From Sphingomonadales bacterium (GTDB lineage Bacteria > Pseudomonadota > Alphaproteobacteria > Sphingomonadales > Sphingomonadaceae), in the NCBI GenBank assembly GCA_025360285.1, contig JANYCM010000001.1:1-21918 (forward strand): a stretch of 21,918 nt of DNA, written 5' to 3'. Below, piece after piece: positions 1-7,574 of this stretch. The notes beneath the pieces were generated by a model. It was not told the origin of the DNA. It saw only the letters and a program-made list of their open reading frames with translations, and did not search any database. The position numbers were made by a program, and so were the translations under genes. The stretch's first letter is position 1, and the number at the start of each line of letters is the position of its first letter.

Positions 1-14
1 CCTAAGTCGCTGTC

Positions 15-1217
15 ATGCTCACCACCGTGTCCCCGCCGCACCGCGTTCCGACGCGGGGTGAAATCCTGCTGCTGGGATCATTGACGGCGTTTGGCGCCGT
101 CACCATCGATTTGTATCTGCCGACCTTGCCAAGCATCGCCCGCGCCTTTGCCGTGTCGCCGGCGACCGTGCAACTGACGTTCTCGGCGTTTTTCGTCGGG
201 ATGGCCTTTGGGCAATTGGTCTATGGCCCGCTGAGTGACCGGATCGGCCGGCGGCCAGCGATCCTGTTCGGGGCGGTGGTCTATGTCATCGCCAGCCTGG
301 CCTGTGCCTTCGCACCCTCGGTCGAATGGCTGGTCGCCGGGCGCTTTGCCCAGGCGCTGGGGTGCTGCGCCGGCATGGTGGTGGCACGGGCGGTGGTGCG
401 CGACCGTTATGACCACCGCGATTCGGCGCGGATTTTTTCGCTGCTGGTGCTGGTATTGGGCGTGGCGCCGCTGGTGGCGCCGTCGGTTGGCGGCTGGTTG
501 GCGGCGGCGGTATCGTGGCGGGCAATTTTTGTCGTGCTGGCGGCATTCGGGGCCCTGGTCGGGGTCACGGTCTGGTTCCGGCTGGAGGAAAGTCGGTCCC
601 TGGCCACCGAGGCCAAGGCCCGCGGCGAATCGGTCGCCGGCGCCTATTGGGACCTGCTGCAACGCCGGCGGCTGCTGGGTTATACGCTGGTCAGCGCCTG
701 CAATGGCGCCACGCTGTTCAGCTATATCGCCACGGCGCCCGATCTGGTCATCACCATCTGGGGCTTCACGCCGGGGCAGTTCAGCCTGATCTTCGGGATT
801 GTGGCGGTTGGCGTGATCGGATCGAGCCAGGTCAACCGCTGGCTGTTGCTGCGCCATGCGCCTGATCGTATCCTCGCGGTGGCCTCGCTGTTCGCGCTCG
901 GCTTTGGCATGGCGTTGCTGGCGGCGGTGCTGCTCGGCGCGTCGAAGTGGTTCATTCTGGCCGGGTTGTTCGCGGTGTTGACGTCGAACGGTTTCATCGC
1001 TGCCAATGCGCTGGCGGGCGCGCTGAACGTTGATCCGCTGCGCGCCGGCACCACCTCCGGCCTGTTCGGTTCGGCGAATTTTGCGCTGGGGGCGGCGGCA
1101 TCGGCCACGGCGGCGGCGCTGCATGATGGCACGGCGCGGCCGGTCGTCATGGTGATGGCGGCGGCGCTGCTGCTGGCGACCCTGGCTTATTTCACGCTGG
1201 CGCGGCCGCGGCCATGA
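15..1217 (+). CDS. Bcr/CflA-type MFS multidrug efflux transporter
   Basis: This 400-residue integral inner-membrane protein should use proton antiport to export small molecules or drugs. The N-terminus (residues about 16-45) carries the Bcr/CflA signature with the acidic-aromatic motif TIDLYLPTLPSIA in helix 1. Residues 71-83 (GPLSDRIGRRPAI) are MFS motif A between helices 2 and 3. Hydrophobic segments continue to the end, consistent with 12 helices and the usual family length of about 400. An in-frame stop at 3-5 fixes the start region, and ATG at 15 is the first start codon after it, although no clear ribosome binding site is visible. The stop codon overlaps the next gene's ATG (ATGA at 1214-1217), so the two exporters are probably co-translated. 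The family is clear; the substrate cannot be read from the sequence. Confidence 0.9.
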   Translation: MLTTVSPPHRVPTRGEILLLGSLTAFGAVTIDLYLPTLPSIARAFAVSPATVQLTFSAFFVGMAFGQLVYGPLSDRIGRRPAILFGAVVYVIASLACAFAPSVEWLVAGRFAQALGCCAGMVVARAVVRDRYDHRDSARIFSLLVLVLGVAPLVAPSVGGWLAAAVSWRAIFVVLAAFGALVGVTVWFRLEESRSLATEAKARGESVAGAYWDLLQRRRLLGYTLVSACNGATLFSYIATAPDLVITIWGFTPGQFSLIFGIVAVGVIGSSQVNRWLLLRHAPDRILAVASLFALGFGMALLAAVLLGASKWFILAGLFAVLTSNGFIAANALAGALNVDPLRAGTTSGLFGSANFALGAAASATAAALHDGTARPVVMVMAAALLLATLAYFTLARPRP

Positions 1218-2119
1218 ACACCGCGGCACCAGGCGTGTTCGGGCCGCGCGCCTTTGCGCTGGCGCTGGCGGTGGTCGCGGTATGGGGGACGAATTTCGTC
1301 GTCATCCGGCTGGGGCTCGATGCTTTGCCACCCTTGCTGTTCGCGGCGCTGCGTTTCACGCTGGTGGTGCTGCCGCTGATTTTCTTTATCAAGCGCCCGG
1401 CGGTTTCCTGGCGCGATCTGGCGCTTTATGGCCTGTATATCGGCGTTGGCCAGTTCGGGCTGTTGTTCATCGCCATCGATGGCCTGATCGCGCCGGGCCT
1501 CGCCTCGCTGGTGGTGCAGGTGCAGGTGGTGTTCACCATCGGGCTGGCGATGCGCGGCACTGGTGAAAAGCTGGCGCCGGTGCAGGTCGCGGCCCTGGCG
1601 CTGGCGGTGGCCGGCATCGCCATCATCCTGGCGCATACCGGCGGCACCACGACGCCCTTGGGAGTGGCGCTGGTCCTCGGCGCCGCGCTGGCCTGGTCAT
1701 TGGGCAATATGGTGACGCGGCGCATCGGCCGCGTCGATATGCTGGCCTTCATCATCTGGTCGTCGCTGTTTGCGGTGCCGCCGCTGTTCGCGCTGGCCGT
1801 CATCTTTGAAGGCGGCCCGCGCATCGTCCAGGCGGTGGCGGCCGCCGGCCCCATCGTCTGGGCGGCGGTGGCCTGGCAGGCGGTGGGCAACACCATGTTC
1901 GGCTATGGCGCCTGGGGCTGGCTGCTGGCGCGCTATCCGGCGTCGGCGGTGTCCCCCATGGCATTGCTGGTGCCGGTATTCGGCATGGGGGCGGCGGCCG
2001 TGTGGCTGCACGAGCCGCTGCCGCCCTGGAAGCTGCTCGCCGCCGGGTTGATCATCGGCGGGCTGGCGGTGAATCTGTTCGGGCCGCGATTGGCGGCACG
2101 GCGCGTTATTTCACCGTGA
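1214..2119 (+). CDS. eamA: EamA-type drug/metabolite exporter (possible cysteine/O-acetylserine exporter)
   Basis: This 301-residue member of the DMT superfamily has ten predicted membrane helices arranged as two EamA repeats, at residues about 15-140 and 150-290. The opening VVAVWGTNFVVIRLGLDALPP, then RYPASAVSPMALLVPVFG and the final GLAVNLFG, closely recall E. coli EamA (YdeD), which exports cysteine-pathway metabolites. That substrate is an inference from resemblance only. The start overlaps the upstream exporter's stop by 4 bases, so both are likely expressed from one promoter lying before this window. The 3' end overlaps the convergent glutathione transferase gene by 14 bases (2106-2119), leaving no room for an intergenic terminator. 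Confidence 0.85.
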   Translation: MNTAAPGVFGPRAFALALAVVAVWGTNFVVIRLGLDALPPLLFAALRFTLVVLPLIFFIKRPAVSWRDLALYGLYIGVGQFGLLFIAIDGLIAPGLASLVVQVQVVFTIGLAMRGTGEKLAPVQVAALALAVAGIAIILAHTGGTTTPLGVALVLGAALAWSLGNMVTRRIGRVDMLAFIIWSSLFAVPPLFALAVIFEGGPRIVQAVAAAGPIVWAAVAWQAVGNTMFGYGAWGWLLARYPASAVSPMALLVPVFGMGAAAVWLHEPLPPWKLLAAGLIIGGLAVNLFGPRLAARRVISP

Positions 2120-2735
2120 AATTATACGGCTCGGTCTTGGCCGCTGCCGCCTGCCACGCCGGGCGGCCTTGCAGGCGCTTCACATAGGCCGGGATATTGG
2201 GGAAATGCGCCCCCAGGCCTTGCGCATTGGCGATTTCGGCGATGAAGCTCATCATGATGTCGGCGCCCGATAGGGTGTTTTCCACCAGCCAGTCGTTGCT
2301 GCCGAGCTGGCTGGAAAAATAGGCCACATGCGCGCCGATCTGTTCCTGGATACGCGGGGTGAGCGGTGCTGCGGCCTCGCCGAGGCGGGCGGTATAGAGC
2401 GCCAGCAGGAACGGCGTCATCGCCGACCCTTCGGCGAAATGCAGCCATTCGAGATAGGTCTCGTGCGCATCGCTGCCCGGCGCCGGGGCGAGCCGGCCGT
2501 CACCATGGCGGCGGATGATGTAATCGGTGATCGCGCCTGATTCGGTAACGATGCGCCCGTCGTCCTCTAGCACCGGCGACTTGCCGAGCGGGTGGACCGT
2601 CTTCAGCTCCGGCGGCGCCAGATTGGTCACGGCATCACGGCTGTACGCCTTGATTTCATAGGGCAGGCCGAGTTCTTCGAGCAGCCACAGGATGCGCTGC
2701 GAACGGCTGTTATTGAGGTGATGGACAATCAGCAT
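2106..2735 (-). CDS. Glutathione S-transferase family protein
   Basis: This 209-residue cytosolic protein has the thioredoxin-like GST N-domain (residues about 1-80) and an all-helical C-domain (about 90-205). Seen directly are HHLNNSRSQRILWLLEELGLP at the N-terminus, the cis-proline region GKSPVLEDD, and the glutathione-binding Glu-Ser pair in IVTESGAITDYI. The C-domain contains the conserved LSGADIMMSF stretch, equivalent to the N-capping box. Length is normal for the family. It probably conjugates or reduces electrophiles with glutathione; the catalytic residue (Ser or Tyr) and substrate are not certain. It is a single gene, divergent from arfB across 74 bases that must hold both promoters, and its 3' end overlaps the EamA exporter gene. 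Confidence 0.9.
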   Translation of the reverse strand: MLIVHHLNNSRSQRILWLLEELGLPYEIKAYSRDAVTNLAPPELKTVHPLGKSPVLEDDGRIVTESGAITDYIIRRHGDGRLAPAPGSDAHETYLEWLHFAEGSAMTPFLLALYTARLGEAAAPLTPRIQEQIGAHVAYFSSQLGSNDWLVENTLSGADIMMSFIAEIANAQGLGAHFPNIPAYVKRLQGRPAWQAAAAKTEPYNFTVK

Positions 2736-2809
2736 ATTGGGCTCCCCAGGGTTTGCCCCAGCCTAGCCGCATTCCGTGCGGCAAGGAAATCGCCTAATGC
2801 GATCACGCC

Positions 2810-3217
2810 ATGCCGATCATCATTCCCGAAAGCGAGCTGAATGAAAGCTTCATCCGCGCCTCCGGGCCGGGGGGGCAGAATGTCAACAAGGTATCGACGG
2901 CGGTGCAGTTGCGCTTTGATGTCCGCGCCTCGCCCAGCCTGCCCGATGAAGTGGCGGTACGATTGATGCGGCTGGCCGGCAGCCGGCTGACGCGCGATGG
3001 CGTGCTGATCATCACCGCCGATCGCTTCCGCACCCAGGACCGCAACCGCGCCGATGCCCGCGACCGGCTGGCGGTGCTGGTCGCGGCGGCCGAAGTCCGC
3101 CCGGTGAAGCGCCGCCCCACCAAGCCCAGCGCCGGCGCCAAGGAACGCCGCCTGGCTGGCAAGGCGGTGCGATCGGGAGTAAAGAGCGGCCGCGGCCGGG
3201 TGCGGCCGGATGATTGA
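2810..3217 (+). CDS. arfB: Peptidyl-tRNA hydrolase ArfB (ribosome rescue factor)
   Basis: This 135-residue protein hydrolyses peptidyl-tRNA on ribosomes stalled at mRNA ends, as a backup to trans-translation. The catalytic GGQ motif is at residues 21-23 within RASGPGGQNVNKVSTAV, the release-factor class I signature. The C-terminal tail from about residue 100 is basic (RRPTKPSAGAKERRLAGKA); in the ArfB family this tail enters the empty mRNA channel. The short length and single catalytic domain separate it from full release factors PrfA and PrfB. An AAGGA at about 2783 is too far from the ATG to be a good ribosome binding site, so the leader is unremarkable. It stands alone, followed by a stress gene with its own likely promoter. 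Confidence 0.93.
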   Translation: MPIIIPESELNESFIRASGPGGQNVNKVSTAVQLRFDVRASPSLPDEVAVRLMRLAGSRLTRDGVLIITADRFRTQDRNRADARDRLAVLVAAAEVRPVKRRPTKPSAGAKERRLAGKAVRSGVKSGRGRVRPDD

Positions 3218-3234
3218 TTTGGGCCGGCGGCGTT

Positions 3235-3258
3235 GAACCATCGCGGCGGTTCGGCGTT
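3235..3258 (+). promoter_or_regulatory. Candidate EcfG-type general stress promoter
   Basis: GAAC at 3235-3238 (preceded by T instead of G) is followed after 16 bases by CGTT at 3255-3258. This matches the alphaproteobacterial EcfG consensus GGAAC-N16/17-CGTT with one mismatch. It lies about 88 bases before the start of the CsbD/YqjD-like gene, a class of gene often in the EcfG regulon. The site is seen in sequence; its use is inferred. Confidence 0.5.
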
Positions 3259-3345
3259 AAAAGGTTTCCCCTTCACAAGCGGGGGCGCGCTTCCCATCTC
3301 CACCGGGTTGCCGTTCCCCACCGACGTAACCAAAGGAATTTGACG

Positions 3346-3717
3346 ATGACCATCAATGAAAACACCATCAAGGGCACCATCGAAGAAGCCGCCGGCAGCG
3401 TCGAAGCCGCCGCCGGTGCCGCCTTTGGTGACAGCAAGACCCAGGCCGAAGGCAAGATCCATGAACTGAAGGGCAAAGCCGAACAGGCGTTCGGCAAGGC
3501 GCGCGATGTCTATGACAAAGCCAGTGAGACGGTGAAGGATTGGGCCGAAAAGGCCCCGGAAACCGCTCGTGAAGCGCGCGAAAAGGCCGCCCGCCTTGCC
3601 GAGGAAAGCAGCGCCAAGGTGCGCCAGACGGTGCAGGAACAGCCGGTTGCCGTGCTCGCCGGCGGTATTGCGCTGGGCTTTGTCGTCGGCTGGCTGCTGA
3701 GCAGCCGCAAGAACTGA
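3346..3717 (+). CDS. CsbD-like / YqjD-ElaB-like stress protein with C-terminal membrane anchor
   Basis: This is a 123-residue, highly charged, alanine- and lysine/glutamate-rich protein. Residues about 1-60 resemble the CsbD domain (NTIKGTIEEAAGSVEAAAG, then KTQAEGKIHELKGKAEQAFG). Residues about 60-100 form a long amphipathic helix. Residues 101-119 are a single hydrophobic segment ending in SSRKN, as in the ribosome-associated YqjD/ElaB (DUF883) proteins. It therefore looks like a tail-anchored inner-membrane protein induced in stress or stationary phase. The ATG at 3346 is chosen because AAGGA lies 9 bases upstream at 3332-3336 and the CsbD homology starts there, although the frame is open further upstream. 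A candidate EcfG promoter precedes it. The molecular role is unknown. Confidence 0.85.
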   Translation: MTINENTIKGTIEEAAGSVEAAAGAAFGDSKTQAEGKIHELKGKAEQAFGKARDVYDKASETVKDWAEKAPETAREAREKAARLAEESSAKVRQTVQEQPVAVLAGGIALGFVVGWLLSSRKN

Positions 3718-3730
3718 GGCAATGTGCCCC

Positions 3731-3750
3731 GCCGCCCGGTCGCGGGCGGC
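3731..3750. terminator. Hairpin between convergent genes, possible bidirectional terminator
   Basis: A perfect 8-bp GC stem (GCCGCCCG, 3731-3738, with CGGGCGGC, 3743-3750) closes a GTCG loop in the 39 bases between the convergent CsbD-like and amidase genes. No T tract follows, so intrinsic termination is plausible but unproven. Confidence 0.5.
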
Positions 3751-3756
3751 GGCGGT

Positions 3757-4422
3757 TCAGGCCAGCAAACCACGCAGGATCGTGCGGGTTTCGGCATCGA
3801 TCACCCCATCGAACCTCGCCGGGCGGAAGCGCCGCTGAAAGGCGATGACCGCCGCCTGGGGGTCCAACACATCATAGCCATAGCGGCCCAGCGCCAGCAA
3901 AGTGCCGGCATCCGTCCATTGCGGATCGAAGCCGCCGACCGGGATTGGCACCGCCAGCCCGGCGGCGGCAAGCCGCGGCCAATCGAATAATTCGCCCGGA
4001 TCATCCTTGCGCGCCGGGGCGATATCGCTGTGGCCGACGACATTGGACGCAGCGACGCTGAAACGCTGCATGGCGGCGGCGACCAGCGCCATGACGGCCT
4101 CGATCTGCATCTCGGGGAAGGGCCGATAGCCGAATTCATGCCCCGGATTGACGATCTCGATGCCGACCGAAGCGCTGTTGACGTCGGTGGTGCCGCGCCA
4201 GAAGCTTTTCCCCGCGTGCCAGGCCCGCCGGCTTTCATCGACCAGTTGCACGACCTGGCCATCTTCGGCGACGACCCAGTGCGAGGATACTTTCGCCGCC
4301 GGGTCGGTCAGCCGGTCGAGCGCCTCGGCGGCGCTAGGCATGCCGGTATAGTGGAGCACGATGATCGACACCGGCAGCGTGCGATCATCGAAATTCGGGC
4401 TGGGGCGCTGGATGATGGTCAA
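3757..4422 (-). CDS. AmpD-like N-acetylmuramoyl-L-alanine amidase with peptidoglycan-binding domain
   Basis: This 221-residue Amidase_2 enzyme cleaves the MurNAc-L-Ala bond of peptidoglycan or anhydro-muropeptides. Zinc ligands by family comparison are H24 (IVLHYTG), H131 (VVGHSDIAP) and D141. E89 and K139 correspond to the catalytic pair of AmpD. A PG_binding_1-like domain occupies residues about 165-221 (GYDVLDPQAAVIAFQRRF, ending near TRTILRGLLA), so it is closer to the AmiD/AmpDh type than to short AmpD. No signal peptide is evident. Start choice is TTG at 4422, which overlaps the upstream EamA stop as TTGA and has GGGGAG 5 bases upstream; the frame is open further upstream but that part is non-homologous. 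It is the last gene of a coupled three-gene operon. With mtgA and anmK in the window, peptidoglycan recycling is the likely context. Confidence 0.88.
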   Translation of the reverse strand: MTIIQRPSPNFDDRTLPVSIIVLHYTGMPSAAEALDRLTDPAAKVSSHWVVAEDGQVVQLVDESRRAWHAGKSFWRGTTDVNSASVGIEIVNPGHEFGYRPFPEMQIEAVMALVAAAMQRFSVAASNVVGHSDIAPARKDDPGELFDWPRLAAAGLAVPIPVGGFDPQWTDAGTLLALGRYGYDVLDPQAAVIAFQRRFRPARFDGVIDAETRTILRGLLA

Positions 4423-5291
4423 GGCAGCTCCCCATCGCGGGCACGGGCGGTGCGCAGGGTGATGATGGCGACGCCGATGATGGTCAAGACCCCGCCGATC
4501 AGCATCTGCACAGTGATCGGCGTGCCAAAGACGATGACGGCGATGATGACCGACAGCAGCGGCGTCGGCAGGGTGAGCGGCGAGACCACCGACACCGGAT
4601 AGCGCTGGAACAGCCAGCTCATCCCGCCATGGCCAAGCAGCGACGACAACAGCCCCGAATAGGCCAGCCAGGCCCAGGTTTGCCACGATAATTCAGGCAC
4701 ATGCGCCAGCGCCCCGGGTTCAAAGATGATGCTGAAGGCCAGCAGCACCGGCACGCTGACCAATGCCAGCCAGGCGTGGATGGTCATCACCGGCACGCCC
4801 GCCAGCTTGCGGAACAACAGATTGCCGCTGGCCCAGGCGAAGGAGGCGCCGACCGTCAGCCACAGCCCGATGCTTTCATGGGCGATCGCCGGATCAAAGC
4901 CCATCACCGCAACGCCCAGGAAACACAGCACAACGGCGGTGATGCGCGGCCAGCGGATATGTTCCTTGTAGATGAACACCGCCAGCAGCAGCGAAAACGG
5001 CACCCCCAATTGCCCGGCGATGGCCAGCGCCGAGACATTGTCGGCCAGCGCGAATGACAGCCCGCCCAGCCCCATGAACAGCGCGCCCGCCACCAGCCCG
5101 GTCGGCAACACGATGTGCATCCGCCCAGGCAGCCAGCGCAGCCAGGGCAAAGTTGCCACCAGAACAATGATATAGCGCAGTGCGACGGCGGTGATCGGCC
5201 GCGCCGCCTCCACAGCTTCCTTCACCGCCACCAGGTTGAAGGCCCAGATGACATCAATCAGCAGGATCAGCGCCAGATGCCGCGGCTTCAT
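4419..5291 (-). CDS. EamA-family DMT transporter
   Basis: This 290-residue inner-membrane protein has ten predicted helices in two EamA repeats (residues about 8-135 and 145-280). It opens with LALILLIDVIWAFNLVAVKEAV, the typical DMT first helix, and contains the second-repeat motif ASFAWASGNLLFRKLAG. It diverges clearly from the EamA protein at 1214-2119, for example in RYPVSVVSPLTLPTPLLSV. The substrate is unknown. Its ATG overlaps the stop of the TerB-DnaJ gene (ATGA, 5288-5291), and its own stop overlaps the amidase start (TTGA, 4419-4422). Translation of all three genes is therefore probably coupled, although no shared function is obvious. Confidence 0.87.
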   Translation of the reverse strand: MKPRHLALILLIDVIWAFNLVAVKEAVEAARPITAVALRYIIVLVATLPWLRWLPGRMHIVLPTGLVAGALFMGLGGLSFALADNVSALAIAGQLGVPFSLLLAVFIYKEHIRWPRITAVVLCFLGVAVMGFDPAIAHESIGLWLTVGASFAWASGNLLFRKLAGVPVMTIHAWLALVSVPVLLAFSIIFEPGALAHVPELSWQTWAWLAYSGLLSSLLGHGGMSWLFQRYPVSVVSPLTLPTPLLSVIIAVIVFGTPITVQMLIGGVLTIIGVAIITLRTARARDGELP

Positions 5292-6016
5292 GGGCCGACG
5301 CGCTCTTTGGCCCGCCCCGTGGCGCGGGCATAGGCGGCGTTGATGACGGCCATGCGGCTTTCGGTGACGCGGATGAACTCGGCCGGCACGCCTTCTGCCA
5401 GATGGCGGTCGGGGTGATATTGGCGGACGAGGGCGTGATAGGCGCGGCGCAATGTCGCGGCGTCGGCGCCGGGAGCGACGCCCAATATCGCCCAGGGGTC
5501 GTCCTCGGCGGGGCCAGTGTGGCGGGCGCGGACGCGGGCAGCCGCGGCGGCATCAAAGCCCAGCCGCGCCGCAACCTGTTCTAGATACAGGATTTCCTGC
5601 TGGTGAAAGCCATCGACGGCGGCGATCAACCATAGCGCATCGAGCAGGTCTTCCAGCAATGGCGATCCGGCGCCGAGCAGCGTGGCGGCCTGTTCGGCAT
5701 AGGCTTCGAACCCCGCCATCGACTGCTTGGCGAGATCGTAAAAGCGCCGGGCATTATCCGCCTCCCCCGCATCGACATGGAAAAGCCTTTGAAATATCAG
5801 GAATTCCGCCGGTGATGCCTCACCATCGGCGCGGGCCATCTTGGCGGCGAGCGCGATGGCGGCGATGGTGAAGGCGACGCGGCGGCGTTCCGGCGAGGCC
5901 GCACGGCGCGCCGTCAGATCGACCGCGCTGCCCGCCGCCGCCCCGGCCAGCGCACCCAAGGGGCCACCCAGCAGCGCACCCACGGCCGCCCCGGCAATCG
6001 TCGCCCAGATGCTCAT
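5288..6016 (-). CDS. TerB-DnaJ domain co-chaperone (DjlA-like)
   Basis: This 242-residue protein has three parts. Residues about 5-33 are a glycine/alanine-rich hydrophobic segment, a likely membrane anchor as in DjlA. Residues about 48-155 are a TerB-like helical domain (AALAAKMARADGEASPAEF and DALWLIAAVDGFHQQE, each with the acidic D-G-x motif). Residues about 173-235 are a J domain (DPWAILGVAPGADAATLRRAY) with HPD at 201-203. The HPD triad is the element that stimulates the Hsp70 (DnaK) ATPase, so this is probably a membrane-associated DnaK partner. It is the first gene of a three-gene operon whose promoter must lie in 6017-6093. Domain assignment is firm; the client is unknown. Confidence 0.87.
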   Translation of the reverse strand: MSIWATIAGAAVGALLGGPLGALAGAAAGSAVDLTARRAASPERRRVAFTIAAIALAAKMARADGEASPAEFLIFQRLFHVDAGEADNARRFYDLAKQSMAGFEAYAEQAATLLGAGSPLLEDLLDALWLIAAVDGFHQQEILYLEQVAARLGFDAAAAARVRARHTGPAEDDPWAILGVAPGADAATLRRAYHALVRQYHPDRHLAEGVPAEFIRVTESRMAVINAAYARATGRAKERVGP

Positions 6017-6093
6017 GAAGGGATTTTCCGGGGCATTTGACGGCTAGTAGGCGATGTTTGGCCGGCGGTCACGGGGTCGCGGCGGGGTCGCGG

Positions 6094-6129
6094 CCGGGTT
6101 TTTGGGGTAGAAACTCCGGAAAAACCCGG
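6094..6129. terminator. Inverted repeat after chpT, possible terminator
   Basis: CCGGGTTTTT (6094-6103) and AAAAACCCGG (6120-6129) form a perfect 10-bp inverted repeat. The 16-base loop can extend the stem through GGGGT pairing with ACTCC. It starts 5 bases beyond the chpT stop, so termination of that minus-strand operon is the likely role. Just downstream on the same strand, 6071-6092 hold two tandem copies of GGGGTCGCGG (read on +), of unknown meaning. Confidence 0.5.
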
Positions 6130-6133
6130 TGGG

Positions 6134-6709
6134 TCAGCGGGGATGCCAGTCGATTCCGCGCTCGTTGACCGCCAGAACCTGCCCGGCACGGCCCGCGCTG
6201 GCCAGCAGCATTGCCGCCAGCGCGGCGCGCGGATCGGCCGGGTCCCCACCGGCCAGCGCGGCGATAATGCCCGGCGGCAGCGCATAGGGCGTTGGCCAGG
6301 CGACACCGCCGGCGCCGATGAGCAGTGGCGTGCCGCGCCGCACATCGGCGAGCAGCAACACCGTGCCGGCGATCAACGCCGCCATCGCACCGTCATTGTC
6401 TACCGCGGGCGCCGTCCATTCGATTGGCGTGCTGACCACGCCTTCGGCCAGCAGCCTGACCAGCGCCAGGCCGCCGACCGGGCCATCACCCGGCGCCAGC
6501 GAGGCGCGGACCAGTCGCAGCCGCGCCGCCAGCCGCCGGGCGCTGCCGGTGACAATGGAGTTCAGTTCGCGGTCGGCGCGATCGCCCAGCAATTCACTGG
6601 CGGTCAGCATCGTGGCGATCGGGCTGGCGAAATCATGCAACAGCCATTTGACGATCAACTGCGCCAAGCCTTGGGTATCAACCAAATCCGTCACAGCCGA
6701 ATCCGTCAC
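6134..6709 (-). CDS. chpT: Histidine phosphotransferase ChpT
   Basis: This 191-residue cytosolic phosphotransfer protein passes phosphate from the hybrid kinase CckA to the cell-cycle regulator CtrA (and CpdR) in alphaproteobacteria. The phosphorylated histidine is H25 in KWLLHDFASPIATMLTAS, matching the HDxxxP dimerisation-helix motif. The C-terminal half (about 80-190) is the degenerate ATPase-like fold that binds receivers. GTG at 6709 is chosen as start because it overlaps the LysE stop as GTGA and a GGGAG lies about 12 bases upstream; GTG at 6718 is an alternative. Bases encoding V1-T2-D3 and V6-T7-D8 are a short repeat (GTGACGGATT twice). As the last gene of the JAMM-cspA-lysE-chpT operon, its dose is tied to those genes unless an internal promoter exists. 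Confidence 0.88.
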   Translation of the reverse strand: MTDSAVTDLVDTQGLAQLIVKWLLHDFASPIATMLTASELLGDRADRELNSIVTGSARRLAARLRLVRASLAPGDGPVGGLALVRLLAEGVVSTPIEWTAPAVDNDGAMAALIAGTVLLLADVRRGTPLLIGAGGVAWPTPYALPPGIIAALAGGDPADPRAALAAMLLASAGRAGQVLAVNERGIDWHPR

Positions 6710-7347
6710 AAGCGCCACACTCCCGCCCCGCAAGCAATTACCCCGAATACGCCCAGTGCCGCCGCGGTGCCATGGTTGAGCAGGCGCAGATGCGCATCCG
6801 AAACCCTGTCCCGCAGCCGCACCGCAATGCCGCTGACCACAAGCCACCACAGCATCGAACCGCTGGCAACCCCTGACACGATCAATGCCGCATTAATACG
6901 GTGGTGCAGCGTGTCATGTCCCAGTTCCAGAAAGCCGATGGCGCCAAAGCTGCCGACAAAGAACAACAGGGTCGCGGGGTTGGTGATCGTCAGGAACAGA
7001 CTGGCCAGCGCCAGCCGTTCATTGCCGGTGCGATCGGCCCCGGGATCGAGGTGGGGGCTGCTGCGCCAGACGACCAGCGCAAAGCCCAGCAGCATGGCCC
7101 CGCCAATGATGCGGATGGCAGCGTCATACTGGGCCACCAGGCCGCCGATCGCCCCCAGACCAAAGGCGGCAACAGAGGCAAAGGCGCAATCGCCCAGCGC
7201 CGCCCCGGCCCCCAGCACCAGCGCCGGCCCGCGCCCGGCGGCCAGGCTGCGCTGAATGACCAGCAGATTGACCGGGCCGACGGGGGCGGCGGCGCCCAGC
7301 CCGATGCCGACGCCGGCAGGGAAATACAGGGTAGCCAGCGACATCAT
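6706..7347 (-). CDS. LysE/RhtB-family amino-acid exporter
   Basis: This is a 213-residue, six-helix inner-membrane exporter of the LysE superfamily. The N-terminal motif GLGAAAPVGPVNLLVIQRSL is the LysE signature (the usual form is A-x-P-G-P-x), followed by the second helix with GAGAALGDCAFASVAAFGLG. Later LFLTITNPATLLFFVGSFG is the conserved 'NP-tion' segment of helix 4. The likely substrate is an amino acid or related compound, not determinable here. The gene begins with ATGATG; the first ATG overlaps the cspA stop by 4 bases (7344-7347) and the second by 1. Its end overlaps chpT. The protein is clearly distinct from the second LysE-family gene at 11377-12009. Confidence 0.88.
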   Translation of the reverse strand: MMSLATLYFPAGVGIGLGAAAPVGPVNLLVIQRSLAAGRGPALVLGAGAALGDCAFASVAAFGLGAIGGLVAQYDAAIRIIGGAMLLGFALVVWRSSPHLDPGADRTGNERLALASLFLTITNPATLLFFVGSFGAIGFLELGHDTLHHRINAALIVSGVASGSMLWWLVVSGIAVRLRDRVSDAHLRLLNHGTAAALGVFGVIACGAGVWRL

Positions 7348-7574
7348 GCGTCGCCGGGCGTGTCAAAGGGCCGGGGCCGCAGGCCAAAGGCGATCAGCCG
7401 GCCATCACCGCCCTGGGTGAGTTCAAATTCCAGCCTCTGGCCGGGCACCAGCGTTTCCAGCCCGGCGGCGACCAGCGCCGAGGCATGGACAAAGACATCG
7501 CCGGGGCCAAGATCGGGGGCGATGAAGCCGAACCCCTTGCGGGCATCGAACCATTTGACAGCGCCGGTCGCCAT
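7344..7574 (-). CDS. Cold-shock domain protein (CspA family)
   Basis: This 76-residue single cold-shock-domain protein binds single-stranded nucleic acid and melts RNA structure. It starts with ATGAVKWFDARKGFGFIAPD, containing the RNP1 motif (KGFGFI), and has RNP2 (DVFVHASAL) near residue 28. The tail is about 6-8 residues longer than typical CspA. The ATG at 7574 is chosen because it overlaps the JAMM stop (TGATG, 1-base overlap) and starts exactly at family homology; an open frame back to 7685 encodes only repeat-derived sequence. Lying inside an operon with overlapping genes on both sides, it lacks the long 5' leader of classical cold-induced csp genes, so cold induction by that mechanism is unlikely. 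Confidence 0.9.
   Translation of the reverse strand: MATGAVKWFDARKGFGFIAPDLGPGDVFVHASALVAAGLETLVPGQRLEFELTQGGDGRLIAFGLRPRPFDTPGDA

Noticed and set aside
3214..3345. 44-residue upstream extension of the CsbD-like protein
   Set aside because: It overlaps arfB and the candidate promoter; a good ribosome binding site and the domain start are at 3346.
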